Below, piece by piece: positions 1 to 10,220 of a DNA stretch of 64,000 nt. The stretch comes from Psococerastis gibbosa (taxonomy: Eukaryota > Arthropoda > Insecta > Psocodea > Psocidae), in assembly GCA_963971405.1 (NCBI GenBank), contig OZ020491.1:16362855-16426854 (forward strand), given 5' to 3'. How positions within the stretch are numbered: position 1 is the first letter of the stretch; the number at the start of each line of letters is the position of its first letter. A program made the translations under genes and the position numbers. The notes beneath the pieces are model-generated. The model had not been told where the DNA came from. It made no database searches and saw only the letters and a program-made list of their open reading frames with translations.

Positions 1-595
1 TACAACTGATTGCCGGCAACTGAAGCGCAGCACATATATCGCATGTTCCAAGGCTCACTCAGGTAACCAATAGACGATAGTTCGAGTCTTTCCTCATACA
101 CAGTATCTTCGCATTCTATATAACAAAAAAATTCTCGATTAACCTATACACTAGGGCTATATAAAAATCAGTAATCAGATAACTAAGAACAGCGTCAGAG
201 GAAAAAAATTTGAGAAAATAAAATTAACCAAAACCCGGAACAATGAAACTATTGATTGATTGAAATTCTGATACTAATGTAAGATTACATTTGTTAGCTG
301 CACAGATAATAATGGATGCGTTGTTTTTGTTTTTTGTTTTTTTGCGGAAACAAGAATGAATGGGATTAAAACAAGGTGTATTATGCAACTTCAATTACTG
401 GTTACACAGCACATTGCCTAAAATGCTGCAGAACTACACTCGGGCTGTTAATTTAAGATAAATTCAACACTTTCTTCATTTCAATACAGTCATGAATTCG
501 AAGACACTCAGAGTTGTGTGTATCTTCGATGCAGTACTACTACTACTACTAGGGCTCAGCTGCAGGTTACTAGCCTGAGAATGACTATGTGACTT
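1..595. other. No gene seen; AT-rich flank
   Basis: No open reading frame with splice signals or recognisable repeat was found here. The stretch holds a short T-rich run near 320-345 and a CTA/CTACTA microsatellite near 535-552. Confidence 0.4.
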
Positions 596-599
596 TGCC

Positions 600-1745
600 A
601 ACAAATAAGCAAACACTACTAGGGTACAACTCCCTAAGGCGGATGAACCTGACGTCGGACAACGGCATAGGGAAGCGGAAAGTAACAGGAAACTACCGCA
701 TTTAAGTCTATAGCATCCGCAGTAACATGAAAAGTCACTAGCAAATATTTATTCCGGAGTTGTAGTTGTTGTTTCTAACGCCTGCTTTCAGCATTTCTGC
801 TTTAAGCAACCCTGTCAGCCTGGCGGGGGGAGTGAGTCTGTTTGTTAACATGAGGCACCCAAAGGGCAGACTCTATCACCTCGGGGAAAGAGGAGTTGAC
901 TAACAGGGTGGACCTCCTGATTATAGTGGATTCCGAACCACTTGGGGAACATGGTAAAGTCACACGTTTAGATCGGAGGTGACCAGGACTCGACTTATAC
1001 TACCTAAGCGCGTTATCATGTCCCACCAGGTTCCCCTGCCAACGCTGTGCACACTACCAAGTTGCCGCAGTTTGAAACATGCTCTGCTCTAATGGAATCA
1101 ACATGGTAAGACCGTTGGCCGTTGGCATTTATTCCGGAGGTAAAATTGTCCTCCGTTCGGAGCTCCGGGTGGGGAATGCTCGAGGCGACGAAAGAAAGAA
1201 TACGAGAAATGATACCCGGAAGAATATGAAGAATGACTAAAGAAGCAAACAACATGATATAAGGGAGAATGAATTGAAGAACACCAAGTACGGAACACGC
1301 CACATGGAACGTTAGGACGCTGTTCTAAAACAGCAAGTTGGAAAGCGATAAAAAAGAGATAAAAAAAATGCGTCATGATGGTTTAGGAATTGTGGAAGTG
1401 GCCGAGTAGTGGTGACTTTTGCGTAGGGAAAGTTAGCAGAGTGATTCTCTAGTAGCTAGAAACTATTAAAGAAGAGAGACACCTAGGTACTACCTCATAT
1501 AAAAAGTAGAAGAGCGAAAAGTGTAGGACATTTGCTAAGACACGTAAACCTGGTACACACCATCATTGAGGGCACAGTGGAAGGAACCAATAGAAGACGG
1601 CGGCCGAAGAAGGAATGCAAGGATCAACTGACTGAAGGAGGACGCAGGAGCTCCAACGTACCAATAACTGAAGAGGAGGGCGCAGGACAGAGCTGGAGGA
1701 TGATAATATGCAGAGAGTTGCTGCCAACCAGAAAAAGAACTACTG
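600..1745 (+). pseudogene. Internally deleted non-LTR retrotransposon (endonuclease-RT family)
   Basis: Both ends of one non-LTR element are present with almost everything between them missing. Positions 1300-1410 read TWNVRTLF, then a stop, then SKLESDKKEIKKMRHDGLGIVE, the usual start of the apurinic-type endonuclease domain. Positions 1523-1735 read LVHTIIEGTVEG and ICRELLPT, the same C-terminal tail as the better copy at 13087-14190. The 700 bases before 1300 look like the GC-richer 5' leader common to such elements; a related leader fragment lies at 21980-22110. Stops and frameshifts make it dead. The deletion joins endonuclease start to RT tail over about 110 bases. The 5' limit at 600 is an estimate. 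Confidence 0.65.
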
Positions 1746-2681
1746 TCGGACTATTAATTGGAAATAAATGAATTATTCATATTGTATTGATAATCATTAT
1801 TCCAATACATACAGTCACAAAATCGAAGAAACTTTCGTTATCATCAATTAGGTTGCACTGTAATTACTGTCAATATCGGGGTATGCTGATATTTTTTTTT
1901 TCTTCAGGAAAAAGGGAAAAGTATTAAATACGGTATGTAGCGTTAGAATTTTTGGCTGCCGAAGAAAGACGGAATATGCATTTTTTCGCTTTAATTAATG
2001 TAGGCTACATATGAATATATACATGAATTTTATACTTACCCCAAATTTCAACTAAGCACTCAGACAGTGAGGCACATTTTGTTGATCTGGTCACCTACCA
2101 CCTAGGCAAAGGATTTCGTAAACAATATTACTTTTAAAAATTTTAGTAGCCACCAACGGACATAAGATTTAAAGAACCATTAACCGAAAATGGATCGATT
2201 AAGATTATCCAAAGAATTCGGCCACTTCTTGTAGTTCACGATCTCTGGCCTGCTCATGGGCCCATCGTTCTTCCGCTTGTCGTTCACTAAGTCTCCACTT
2301 ATCATGACTTATCACCTCTTCACAAGCCCCGCACTTTTTACCTCCTGCAAACGACGTATAGGCATTAGAAGAAGGAATCAATTATATTCTAGGTTATTAG
2401 TTCCTATCACTGGTCAGCAGTGCAGCAGTGTAGGTCACGAGTGAACTGAACAGTTAAGCCCGTTCATTTAGAGTTTATACGAACTAAAATGCTGTTCAGC
2501 TGCTGTGTAGCTGTGCTAGCCTGTTTAGCAATACGAATCTTGTCAATAAGAGCATTTAAGTAGAGGATAAGTCGATTTAGAGGGTTTAGAGAGTTCTTTC
2601 TAAATCCTCGGTTATAAATTTCGGTTATATAACGACGAGGTTACCTTTTCTCTAAAGAAGGTTATCCCAATTAATTGACCC
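1746..2681. other. No gene seen
   Basis: AT-rich sequence with short ORFs in several frames, none with flanking splice sites or a recognisable protein. I see no tandem or inverted repeat of note. Confidence 0.4.
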
Positions 2682-2684
2682 TTA

Positions 2685-3137
2685 GGCGCGAATTCCACCG
2701 AACTCGTTTTTGACAGTTACCGTGATATTGTAGTGGTAGCAGACATTAAAGACAGTCTAAAAATGACTGCTACCACGTCAATATCACGGTAACTATCAAG
2801 AACCGATCCGAGTTTACTCGAAAACCCTCCAAATTGAGTTAGCTCAAAATAAAAAATAAATGGTCTCGAGGTATGATTTTTGTGAACCTACATGCCAAAT
2901 TTCATTCAAGTCCACCGAGTAGTTTGCCTGGAAATCGATGAACAGACAGACAGACAGACAGAGCGACAGACAGACAGACAGATAGACATTTCGTAAAAAC
3001 CACTTTTTTTGGTTCCTGGGACCTCAAAACGTGTAAATCCGTTGAAATCTCGGATTCGAAAATTTCGACCATCACAAAGCTTTCCTTATACTACGCATAA
3101 ATTGGAAAGCAAAAACGAGGTCAGTGGAATTTGCGCC
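2685..3137. mobile_element. Palindromic MITE B1, interrupted by a later insertion
   Basis: The left end reads GGCGCGAATTCCACC beside TTA, and the right end reads GGAATTTGCGCC beside TAA. Left and right arms are inverted copies (for example GACAGTTACCGTGATATTG). The centre holds GTGGTAGCAGACATT and its partner CTGCTACCAC. The right arm is split after 2799 by the GACA-microsatellite element at 2800-3109. Removing that insert restores the arm complement. The ends and the TTA/TAA flanks suggest the PIF/Harbinger (Tourist-like) group; this is inferred from ends only. Confidence 0.75.
2800..3109 (+). mobile_element. GACA-repeat Helitron/HINE-like element, copy A1 (internally deleted)
   Basis: It starts with GAACCGATCCGAGTTTACTCG-type sequence, jumps to the 3' half with the GACA microsatellite (2941-2985), and ends ATAAATTGGAAAG. 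It sits inside palindromic MITE B1, so its ends can be read against the intact opposite arm: either a 3-bp CAA duplication or no duplication at all. About 500 bases present in copies at 20451 and 33318 are missing after position 2820. Confidence 0.75.
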
Positions 3138-3140
3138 TAA

Positions 3141-5451
3141 CCGAATATTAAGTTGAGTTTTTCTTTGGACGGGGACGGGCCTCATTAAAACTTGGACTTT
3201 CCCCTGGAATTTCATTGCTTCCAGCTCCAATATTTCTCCAGATGAGAAGAATTGTCAAGACCCAGCTCTTTTGTGTCCTGTTCCTGGACAGCTGATGAAT
3301 TCGCAGCACGAATGCGAATAATATTAGCATACCGGTACATACAGATGCATACAAAACAGCTTTATTTTCCTAGTTATGCTGCAGTCGACTCAGCTGAGGA
3401 AGGGTCACGTGACACCTATTACTTTGCAAACCTCATGAATGCATTAATATTAATAAGGGCTTAACAAATGTCCCTCGCAAGTCATAGGCTATTTTTAAGA
3501 CAGTAGGCCTATGTAGCCTATTCAAAGGGGTATTGGTTCGGCAGTCAAATAGAAAAACAAAAGAATTCAAGTTAGTATTTTTTTTTTTTTTTACGGCGAC
3601 TTGGCTAAGCCAATATCACGCCGAGGTACAGCACAAACTTAGTTCCTCCTAAATCGTGACTACATCGTCCAACTCCCTTGTAAGGCATTGCAGGACCGAT
3701 GACACCCCTAATTCAAGAGCCATCGCCTTAATGTCCCTTACTTCCGTAACCGAGTACCCCAAATCTTGACGAATGGCAACTGTGAGTCAAGTAATGTCGT
3801 AGGTTAAATTTACATTGCAAACTTACCTTTTAAGTTTTAATACAGTAAGTTGTCTATAAATACAGTGTGGAAACCCCGAAATTAGAGGATTTAGAAAAAA
3901 AGGACTTGGCGGGATTCATTTTTTTAAATTATTTTTTTGATAGGTGGATACTCCAGGCATTATAGCAGTGAAACGTGGGACACAAATATTTTTTGACTTG
4001 TGCAAATATTTCTCTTATCAATTTGAAAAAATAATCAGCTCTAAATGCCCGGGTGGGATAAGTGACCATCCTCCACTCACTCTTGTCTCTCCACTTTTGA
4101 TTATTCAACACTTCCTCTGGTCCTCAATCCGGTTTCTGTATCTCTTCCTTGGCCTTCCTCATCTTCGTGTACTCTAAATGTCTTGATCATCAATAATTTT
4201 CCTCATGCACCTGCGGTTATCCATTAGCTCTACACTTGATATCCCTTTTTTTCTATCCCGCAGAATTGATATTTTTTAATTTAATTGAAGACAACAGCAA
4301 AAGGCAATATTTTACCTTGAAAAGGAGGAGTTTTCATGAAGGCAATAAGACAGGACAGGTGAAAAAGATGACCACAGTATACCCGTTCAACATGATCCGC
4401 AGCATTTGCATCAAGTTGAGCAGCCTAGACAACAATAAATTACAATTATTTAGTACATTTAGTTAATGTCAGGGAGGCAAAACTATTATTTTTGTGTTTT
4501 AGGCGAACAGCGAAAAACTTCTAGCACGTATTTCCCGTTCAATTTGGAGGAAAAATAAGCCATATATTGTGATACAAAAAATGCACCGTTATCGAGCTAG
4601 TGGCGGATTAAGGGTAAAATATGGGGAACGTGCAGAGTACTGGAAAATATGCCCCCCTCAGGAACTAGTTGACCTATTGGAGATCTAAGCATTGAATGTG
4701 GACAAAAATAGAATTAGGAGGCATCAGTAAGTTTCCGAGAAAATCTAATTTAAGGGCCAATCGTGGCCCTAAAGGCAAAATTAGTTCGGAAAACGAAAAG
4801 TGTTTGATAAATCAACTGCTTTTTTCTGTGTTTTTGTAATAATTCCAGTTTTTTTATTGCATTTCTTCAGACTACCACCGGCACAGTCAACCAATAAGAC
4901 TCCTCGAGTGGAAGTACCTCAGCAAACAGAAACATCTCTATTGATCAACTACCGGAACCATCGACCGATGAGACTCCTTGCGGGTGGAAGAACCAGGCGA
5001 TCCGTGTCCGAACCGGTCTCAGAGATACCGGCGTCCACCAGCCTACTTTGGGGACTACATTTCATATCTCTAAATTAAAATTGGAACCCTTCCAGTTCGA
5101 TTGTACGATTCTGCTGTTGATTAGAGGTCATTACATCTAAAGGTACATCTACACGTGTTCGTCATATTAGCAGTTTAAGCCCTAATTAGTGCCGCTAGCC
5201 ACAATAGTGCTAATACTGCTAAATACGCATAATCCACCGCCAACGTACAACGCACACGTGCTGCTATGGTACATGCACTAGTAAAACCAATTGCAAAGGT
5301 CCTAACTACACACGCCAATTAATCAATCAATAAAAACAAAAACCAATAGGCCTAGGCGTTGCAGTACATACTGAAGTAAAACAAACAAGTTTATATCAAC
5401 AGAGTAAATCGCGCCAAGCAAGAAGCTAAGTATGACCAATAAAATTCTCAC
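3141..5451. other. Non-coding stretch, probably intron or flank of the RWD gene
   Basis: The next exon of the minus-strand RWD/RING gene should lie below 5452, but I could not find the missing half of the zinc domain here. Open frames at 3929-4177 and 4855-5078 are not recognisable. The second is rich in Pro/Arg/Ser and follows a TTCTTCAG acceptor-like site, so it might be transposon or host coding debris. A T-run lies near 3578-3594. Confidence 0.35.
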
Positions 5452-5743
5452 CTTAGGGTCATCAGGCAGACACTGCTTTTGGCAAACTTGGCAATTTTCA
5501 GAGACATATATCCGACACGTTGTCACCAAAAAGGTTACAATTTTTTCTAAGCTTGGCTTTTCTTTAAATGTAGTAGAGGCAGGTGCTTTTACTATTTTAC
5601 CGGCTACTGGCCGCACTTTTCCGTCTTTAAACTTAACCAGCCTAGTTGACGGGGGTTCTGAGCATTGCCGACCAATCACATTGCACTGGGCAAGTAAATA
5701 ATTTTCCATTACATCCGGGAAGTTGCTTTGTGCGTCCAGTATG
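5452..5743 (-). CDS. RWD/RING gene exon C
   Basis: 292 bases, opening in codon position 3 and closing in phase 0 at AAG|GTGAGA. It encodes the end of the second RWD-like domain (FPDVMENYLLAQ) and the CQVCQKQC zinc-ligand run. A Lys/Pro-rich linker sits between the two. Confidence 0.75.
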
Positions 5744-8700
5744 CTGAAAATAAAATACTGTACGTTATACAATGAATACAATAATTTAGTTACTTTGTAA
5801 CAGTTTTAAGAGGTATAACCACTCATTTTAGCATTTTCTGTTTAATTGCATGACTACCAAACTGAACATTATTATTTCAGAAGGATGGAAACTATCTCTA
5901 TTCTCTGGCTGATATTAATTAAATCTACAAGAGCTAAATTACGAGATAAAACACACATACATATAACACAGAACAACAATACAACGAAACTGGTTTAAAA
6001 TCCCCATCTTCAGGACTCCTCCACTCTTCCCCGTCAGAATACTTGGGGGGAAACACCCTGTACCCTCAATCATCTTTCCGTGGCCAATGCTGGAGTTATT
6101 ACTGTTTTAGGCGCCCATTCCACATACGTCAATCGTCAATGAAAAATTGAAAAATGACGTCAACATGACGTAAATTGACGTGGTAGCAGAATTTTTAGTA
6201 TGTCTTTAATGTCTGCTAAAACGTCATTTTTCAATTTTTCATTGACGATTGACGTATGTGGAATGGGCGCCTTACATATAGACGAAAAGACACCCGCCCC
6301 ATCCTCAAATTAAATTAGGTCATCCCCACTGCAATAATGGAGAGTTCCCCTTATGCACATACTACTAGCCCCCAGTAAAGCCACTGTTACTAGGACTCTC
6401 TACAACCCCACAGATGATTTGCGACACCAGCTAGTGGTTCAAGTAAATGACCCATAGAAACCAACATTTACAATTCAGAGAGTGGTCATTAAGTTAATTA
6501 AGGATAAAGTTCACCAATATTTTCAGGATACACCTAGCTGCACGTCATGGTTATACATAATACACCATCCAATTTTAAAGAAAATTACGATTACCTGGCA
6601 GGCTTTATGGAATATTCTTCAGGTATCTTAATTACCACTTTTAAAAAATAAGCTCCAACGACAATGGTCAAAAAGATTGTCGATGCCTTCCGTTTTAATT
6701 TTATCTCATCTTTTGAGCCAAGTAGCTTTTTAATAGTTGTTATTTCATCGTAGCACACTGACAAAGTGTTTTCAACAAGAAATTTCTTCAAGAATTTAAT
6801 TATGTGTAAAAGCTGAGGTTTCATTAAAAGTTTGTCCACTTCGGTATTGGCTGCCTTACTTAATTTTTTAATCAATTCGTCAGATAATGTTTTACTTTTC
6901 AGCTCAAGAAGAATTGGCGTTGCTAGAACAAAATTAGAAATAAAAATAATAAATTTAGTCAATTTTTCAGAAGGCCTACCTTATTAGTTTGTAGCTGTGG
7001 ACCGAGAAATTAATTACAAATCAAGAAATCGAACCTTCAAGCCACTTACTTACTAGCCAACGGCCCCCTGCCGCTGACCAGTGAAGATGTGCCTTGAGTG
7101 ATGCTCCTGTACCGCCTTCCTTCAGTAAAAATTGGGCAGCATCTATGGTTTGAAAGTAAAAAACAGGGCCCGCCCGTGACTCTGTTGAGGTGGAATGCCA
7201 GAAAGTCGTGTCCAGATGTAGTAGGGAAGACTGCAACGAATGTTGGTCGCGGCAGATTTCTGTCGACAGGACTTGAGGACAGAACATCCCAATTTCCTTC
7301 CGCCACCACCAATAAATATAAGTTAATTTTCAGTATGTTGTGCTTATGTTGAGTTTGGGGTGCCCAGAAAGCTACGAAAAATGACACAGGTGTGTGTTGA
7401 AGGCTCCCGAGCTCGAGTCAAAGCGGATGGAGGCCTCTCAGCCCCTTTCGACGTGGCAACCGGCGTTAAGCAGGGAGACGGCCTTTCTCCACTTCTTTTC
7501 AACCTGGTCTTGGAAAAATGCACGAGGAAGGCAAGAGAAATGAGAGGAGGAGTGACGGTGGGCAACAATGTAAAGATACTGGGCTACGCAGATGACCTCA
7601 ACGTCATATCCCACACAAAAACGGAAGTGGATGCATTGGTGGTCTCGATTGAGGAGGAGGCAAGGAAGGTTGGCCTCAAGATAAACGTGGAGAAAACAAA
7701 GTATTTACAAGTGTCTCGCCACCCCTGTCCCCCCCAACAAGGCCGTTTTGAGGAAGTTGAAGAGTTCCGGTATCTGGGATCGGTAATCACGAGAGACAAC
7801 CGAGTAAGAGCAGACGTCATCAGCCGTATAAAAGCTGCCAATGTGGCTTACTTTCAAACGAGACCCCTTTTCAACTCCAGGCTTCTATCATGGACCACCA
7901 AAACTCGGCTCTATAAAACCCTCGTACTACCGGTTCTGCTGTATGGCGCGGAGGCTTGGACGCTAACATCCAGGGAATGCGACGCACTGCGAGTGTTCGA
8001 GAACAAGATGCTCAGGCGGATTTTTGGTGGGATCATTGAGGACGGCAACTACAGAGCTAGAACCAACGCAGAAATTCACGCCCTATACAAATCAGCTAGT
8101 GTCTTGGACCGTCTCAGGGGGCAGCGACTCCAATGGATAGGTCATGTAGCGAGAATGGACCCCTCCAGAGCAGCACGCGCTGTATGGGAGGCTCACTTGA
8201 CCGAACCCAGACCCCTGGGAAGGCCAAGGAAGAGGTACCAGGACCAGATGGCGGATGACGTCCAAAAAATGGGCTTGCACCCAGAAACGTGGCGGACGGT
8301 GGCTTGTGATCGAGCGGAATGGAGAGGCATAGTACGTGCGGCCAAAAGTCCCCATGGGCTGTTAGCGCCACCCTAAGTCAAGTAAGTCAAGTAAGTCATG
8401 TTGTGCACATCTTATTTGTTTCATCATAACTAAATGTTTTGTTGTAGAAAGCTTAGAAGTGGAGAAATTAAGTTATTTGTTTTTACAATAGCTAGACATT
8501 GTTTTTGTACCTAGTATATTCTATAATCTTAGGGTGTTCGATGGGCCCTCATTTGTGGCCTACGTCTTTGGTCCCTTTGGGACACCTAATGAACACTAAT
8601 AATAATAGTATATTACCTGCAGTACAATTCTCCTATCAGTACTGATACTGAAGGCGTATTGGGGTCTGGACCATAGACAAATAACTAATAATAATAACTG

Positions 8701-9003
8701 CAGGTGTCAGTAGTATTCAAATCACTCAGTAGGTCCTAGCTACAAAGGTTCTTATAACTTATAAGGGACAATTTCTTTATAGCCCTAACTCCTAATTAAA
8801 TGCAATATGTAGGCCTACTATTGTACACCTTACCAGGATAATTGTCCGAAAACATACAGCAAACAACTATTTTTCTTCGCCCTATGCAATTTATTTCGCA
8901 GCGCACCATTGTTTCCAAACAAGACACAAGTTTCGTACCCTCAACAGCCCTTTCGCACACTTTTCTAACCTCTTGCAGCTCATTTTCAACAAAAACTTCT
9001 CGA
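5452..9003 (-). CDS. RWD-domain protein with C-terminal RING-like zinc half (partial gene, three exons)
   Basis: Three exons on the minus strand join in phase: 9003-8834, 6922-6595 and 5743-5452. Exon A ends in phase 1 and exon B opens by completing an Ala codon, giving DNYPATPILLELKSKTL. Exon B ends in phase 2 and exon C completes a Ser codon. Donors are GTAAGG, GTAATC and GTGAGA; acceptors follow TTTTGTTCTAG and TTTTATTTTCAG. The product resembles two RWD (UBC-like) folds: DNYPATPILLELK in the first and FLKVVIKIPEEY with QCNVIGRQCSEPP in the second. The tail CQVCQKQC looks like the first cysteine pairs of a RING-type domain. RWD plus RING suggests a ubiquitin-pathway role; that is inference. 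The start codon and the rest of the zinc domain are not found, so the gene is incomplete here. The exon A 5' limit is uncertain. Confidence 0.72.
6110..6271. mobile_element. Palindromic MITE B2
   Basis: 162 bases flanked by direct TTA on both sides. Ends are GGCGCCCATTCCACATACG and its inverted partner. Arms (ACGTCAATCGTCAATG...) are near-perfect inverted copies running to a centre with GTGGTAGCAGA and TGTCTGCTA. It lies in the intron between exons B and C of the RWD gene. Confidence 0.85.
6595..6922 (-). CDS. RWD/RING gene exon B
   Basis: 328 bases. It begins PILLELKSKTLSDELIK and ends EEYSIKPA, covering the end of the first RWD-like fold, a Lys-rich linker helix and the start of the second fold. 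It opens with two codon bases after TTCTAG and ends CCAG|GTAATC. Confidence 0.78.
6923..7347. other. Intron sequence of the RWD gene
   Basis: This lies between exon B and the retrotransposon. Open frames occur on both strands (7046-7387 minus and 7098-7352 plus), but the phase match of exons A and B leaves no room for an extra exon, so I do not call one. Confidence 0.45.
7348..8376 (+). CDS. Reverse transcriptase, C-terminal two thirds
   Basis: The open frame of about 340 residues has no internal stops. It shows the RT core GVKQGDGLSPLLFN (near residues 30-43), the catalytic GYADDLN (near 78-84), INVEKTKYL (near 109), YLGSVI, and the thumb-type segment LYGAEAWTLT. The C-terminus carries LQWIGHVARM and GRPRKRYQDQM, typical of insect endonuclease-RT proteins. 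It would polymerise cDNA on an RNA template. The N-terminal endonuclease and first RT motifs are missing through 5' truncation, so the copy cannot move by itself. The intact frame suggests a fairly recent insertion. The clade (RTE-like, I-like or other) cannot be fixed by eye. Confidence 0.85.
   Translation, partial: VEFGVPRKLRKMTQVCVEGSRARVKADGGLSAPFDVATGVKQGDGLSPLLFNLVLEKCTRKAREMRGGVTVGNNVKILGYADDLNVISHTKTEVDALVVSIEEEARKVGLKINVEKTKYLQVSRHPCPPQQGRFEEVEEFRYLGSVITRDNRVRADVISRIKAANVAYFQTRPLFNSRLLSWTTKTRLYKTLVLPVLLYGAEAWTLTSRECDALRVFENKMLRRIFGGIIEDGNYRARTNAEIHALYKSASVLDRLRGQRLQWIGHVARMDPSRAARAVWEAHLTEPRPLGRPRKRYQDQMADDVQKMGLHPETWRTVACDRAEWRGIVRAAKSPHGLLAPP
7348..8612 (+). mobile_element. 5'-truncated non-LTR retrotransposon
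   Basis: The insert begins inside a reverse-transcriptase domain and ends in a short TAATAATAAT-type tail near 8596-8612, with a 235-base 3' UTR. The stop is followed by a three-copy TAAGTCAAG repeat (8373-8399). It sits wholly inside the RWD gene intron, in opposite orientation to the gene. 5' truncation and a microsatellite tail are normal for RTE- or I-type non-LTR elements. The exact 5' junction is not marked by a duplication I can see. Confidence 0.8.
8613..8833. other. Intron sequence of the RWD gene
   Basis: It lies between the retrotransposon tail and the donor of exon A. No repeat or coding signal was seen. Confidence 0.4.
8834..9003 (-). CDS. RWD/RING gene exon A (5' limit uncertain)
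   Basis: The frame reads SREVFVENELQEVRKVCERA and later VRCEINCIGRRKIVVCCMF, ending DNYP plus one base at CCTG|GTAAGG. The segment looks like the first strands of an RWD domain. The frame stays open to about 9052 without an in-frame ATG, so an upstream exon is needed. A possible acceptor is CCCTGAG at 9004. Confidence 0.65.
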
Positions 9004-9216
9004 CTCAGGGTGTTGGACAAAGCAGCACAATGCGTTAAAGATGAAATACGGGCTTATATACTTTAAATATGTAAATAAAGAAAACAATAGGAAGACTGTT
9101 TTTACCGTAAGCTGAATTTTTTATGGAAATTAATTAAATTGTGATTTGTTTGTCATTTTCAGACCAGTAGAACGTCCTGAACAGTGAACACAATGTCAAC
9201 GTCAGTTCTTGCGTAG

Positions 9217-9300
9217 TGACGTCAGAGTAAGAGGGCGGAGCTAACAGCGCATGCGTGATTGCTAAAATAATGTAAACAAAATCAGCTGTTCGGCCATTGG
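9217..9300 (-). promoter_or_regulatory. Candidate promoter of the RWD gene
   Basis: Within 84 bases lie a perfect CRE (TGACGTCA, 9217-9224), a GC box (GGGCGG, 9233-9238), an NRF1-like GCGCATGCG palindrome (9247-9255) and an inverted CCAAT box (ATTGG, 9296-9300). The spacing and GC content differ from the AT-rich surroundings. It lies about 210 bases upstream of exon A, as expected of a TATA-less promoter. The symmetry of the sites would also allow bidirectional use. Confidence 0.5.
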
Positions 9301-9309
9301 ATGAAATAA

Positions 9310-9565
9310 AGTGCAATGAGCGCTATTGATTTTTAAAGTTTTCAGTTGTTATTATTCATATTTCTAGCGTTATATATTAAGCATTGCTGCTATGGCTTGT
9401 GTAATAGTGATAGCCGATACCAGGACAGACCACATATGAGAGAGGTCCGAATTATATCGTTCCCCAAGCCACTGGAAAAAATTAAGAAATGCAAGTGGAG
9501 GTTGCATCTTTGTGGCAGAACGAAGTCCACAATATTTAAAGTTACAAAATACACATATATATATG
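9310..9565. other. No gene seen
   Basis: Open frames on both strands carry no recognisable protein. The sequence runs into a cluster of poly-C hAT-like MITEs. Confidence 0.35.
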
Positions 9566-9722
9566 CATGGCCGTGCACACGAGGTGGTCCATGGGGTCCG
9601 CACCCCCCCCCCCCCCGAAATAAATTTCTGCAGGTAAACCTGTATGGTTTGAAGAATTTATTCATTAATAAATTACGTAAAAAAATGTTTGGACCCCCCC
9701 CCCCCGACATCATAACCTGGGA
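9566..9722. mobile_element. Poly-C MITE fragment, GGCCGTG type
   Basis: It starts CATGGCCGTGCACACG and contains two long C-runs (9603-9616 and 9696-9706). It resembles the complete copy at 10048-10220, but the right inverted end is degraded (CATAACCTGGG). Confidence 0.55.
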
Positions 9723-9819
9723 ACAGTCTTGTATATATGTTCAAAACATTTAGTGGATCCTAGTTAGTGGGCGGGCCAACAAAAGAGTTTCCAGATCCAA
9801 TCGGAAAGTCAATTGAGAT

Positions 9820-9996
9820 CATGGCCGTAGCCAAGGGGGAGTTCAACCTCTCCCCCCCCCCCCCCCCCGTGATGAAATGGCTTGATACTAAGTAGAATCG
9901 GATTTTGAGAGGAAAAATATAAACTACTATGTAATAGGCTATCCAATTAAATTTCTGAACCCCCCCCCCCCCCGAAAAATCCTGGCTACGGCCTTG
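9820..9996. mobile_element. hAT-like MITE with 8-bp duplication
   Basis: 177 bases with ends CATGGCCGTAGCCA and TGGCTACGGCCTTG. The flanks ATTGAGAT (9812-9819) and ATTGGGAT (9997-10004) look like an 8-bp target duplication with one change. Two long C-runs lie near each end. The size of the duplication and the CA..TG ends point to hAT. Confidence 0.75.
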
Positions 9997-10047
9997 ATTG
10001 GGATCAATAATGTATATTAATATATATCGTCGTTACTTTCCAGTGGC

Positions 10048-10220
10048 CATGGCCGTGCCCAGGTGGGTGGTCCATGGGGTCCGGACCCCCCCCCCCCCCG
10101 AAATAATTTTTTATGTGAACCTGTATCGCTTGATGACCATTAATTCAATAATAAATTACGTTAAAAAAAATTGACACCCCCCCCCCCCCCCCCCCGAAAA
10201 CAAAAGCTGGGCACGGCCTG
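10048..10220. mobile_element. Poly-C MITE, GGCCGTGCCCA ends
   Basis: Ends are CATGGCCGTGCCCAG and CTGGGCACGGCCTG. Internally it matches 9566-9722 (the ACCTGTAT and AATAAATTACGT segments). C-runs lie at 10085-10099 and 10177-10195. Confidence 0.65.

Noticed and set aside
4800..5078. Possible exon with Pro/Arg/Ser-rich sequence after a TTCTTCAG site
   Set aside because: No donor in frame, no homologue recognised, and strand opposite to the neighbouring gene.
7021..7387. Minus-strand open frame with AAQFLLKEGG and LHWSAAGGRW, looking like an ankyrin-type exon with a GTAAGT donor
   Set aside because: Exons A and B of the RWD gene join in phase and in sense without it. The frame has no strong acceptor and no clear family match.
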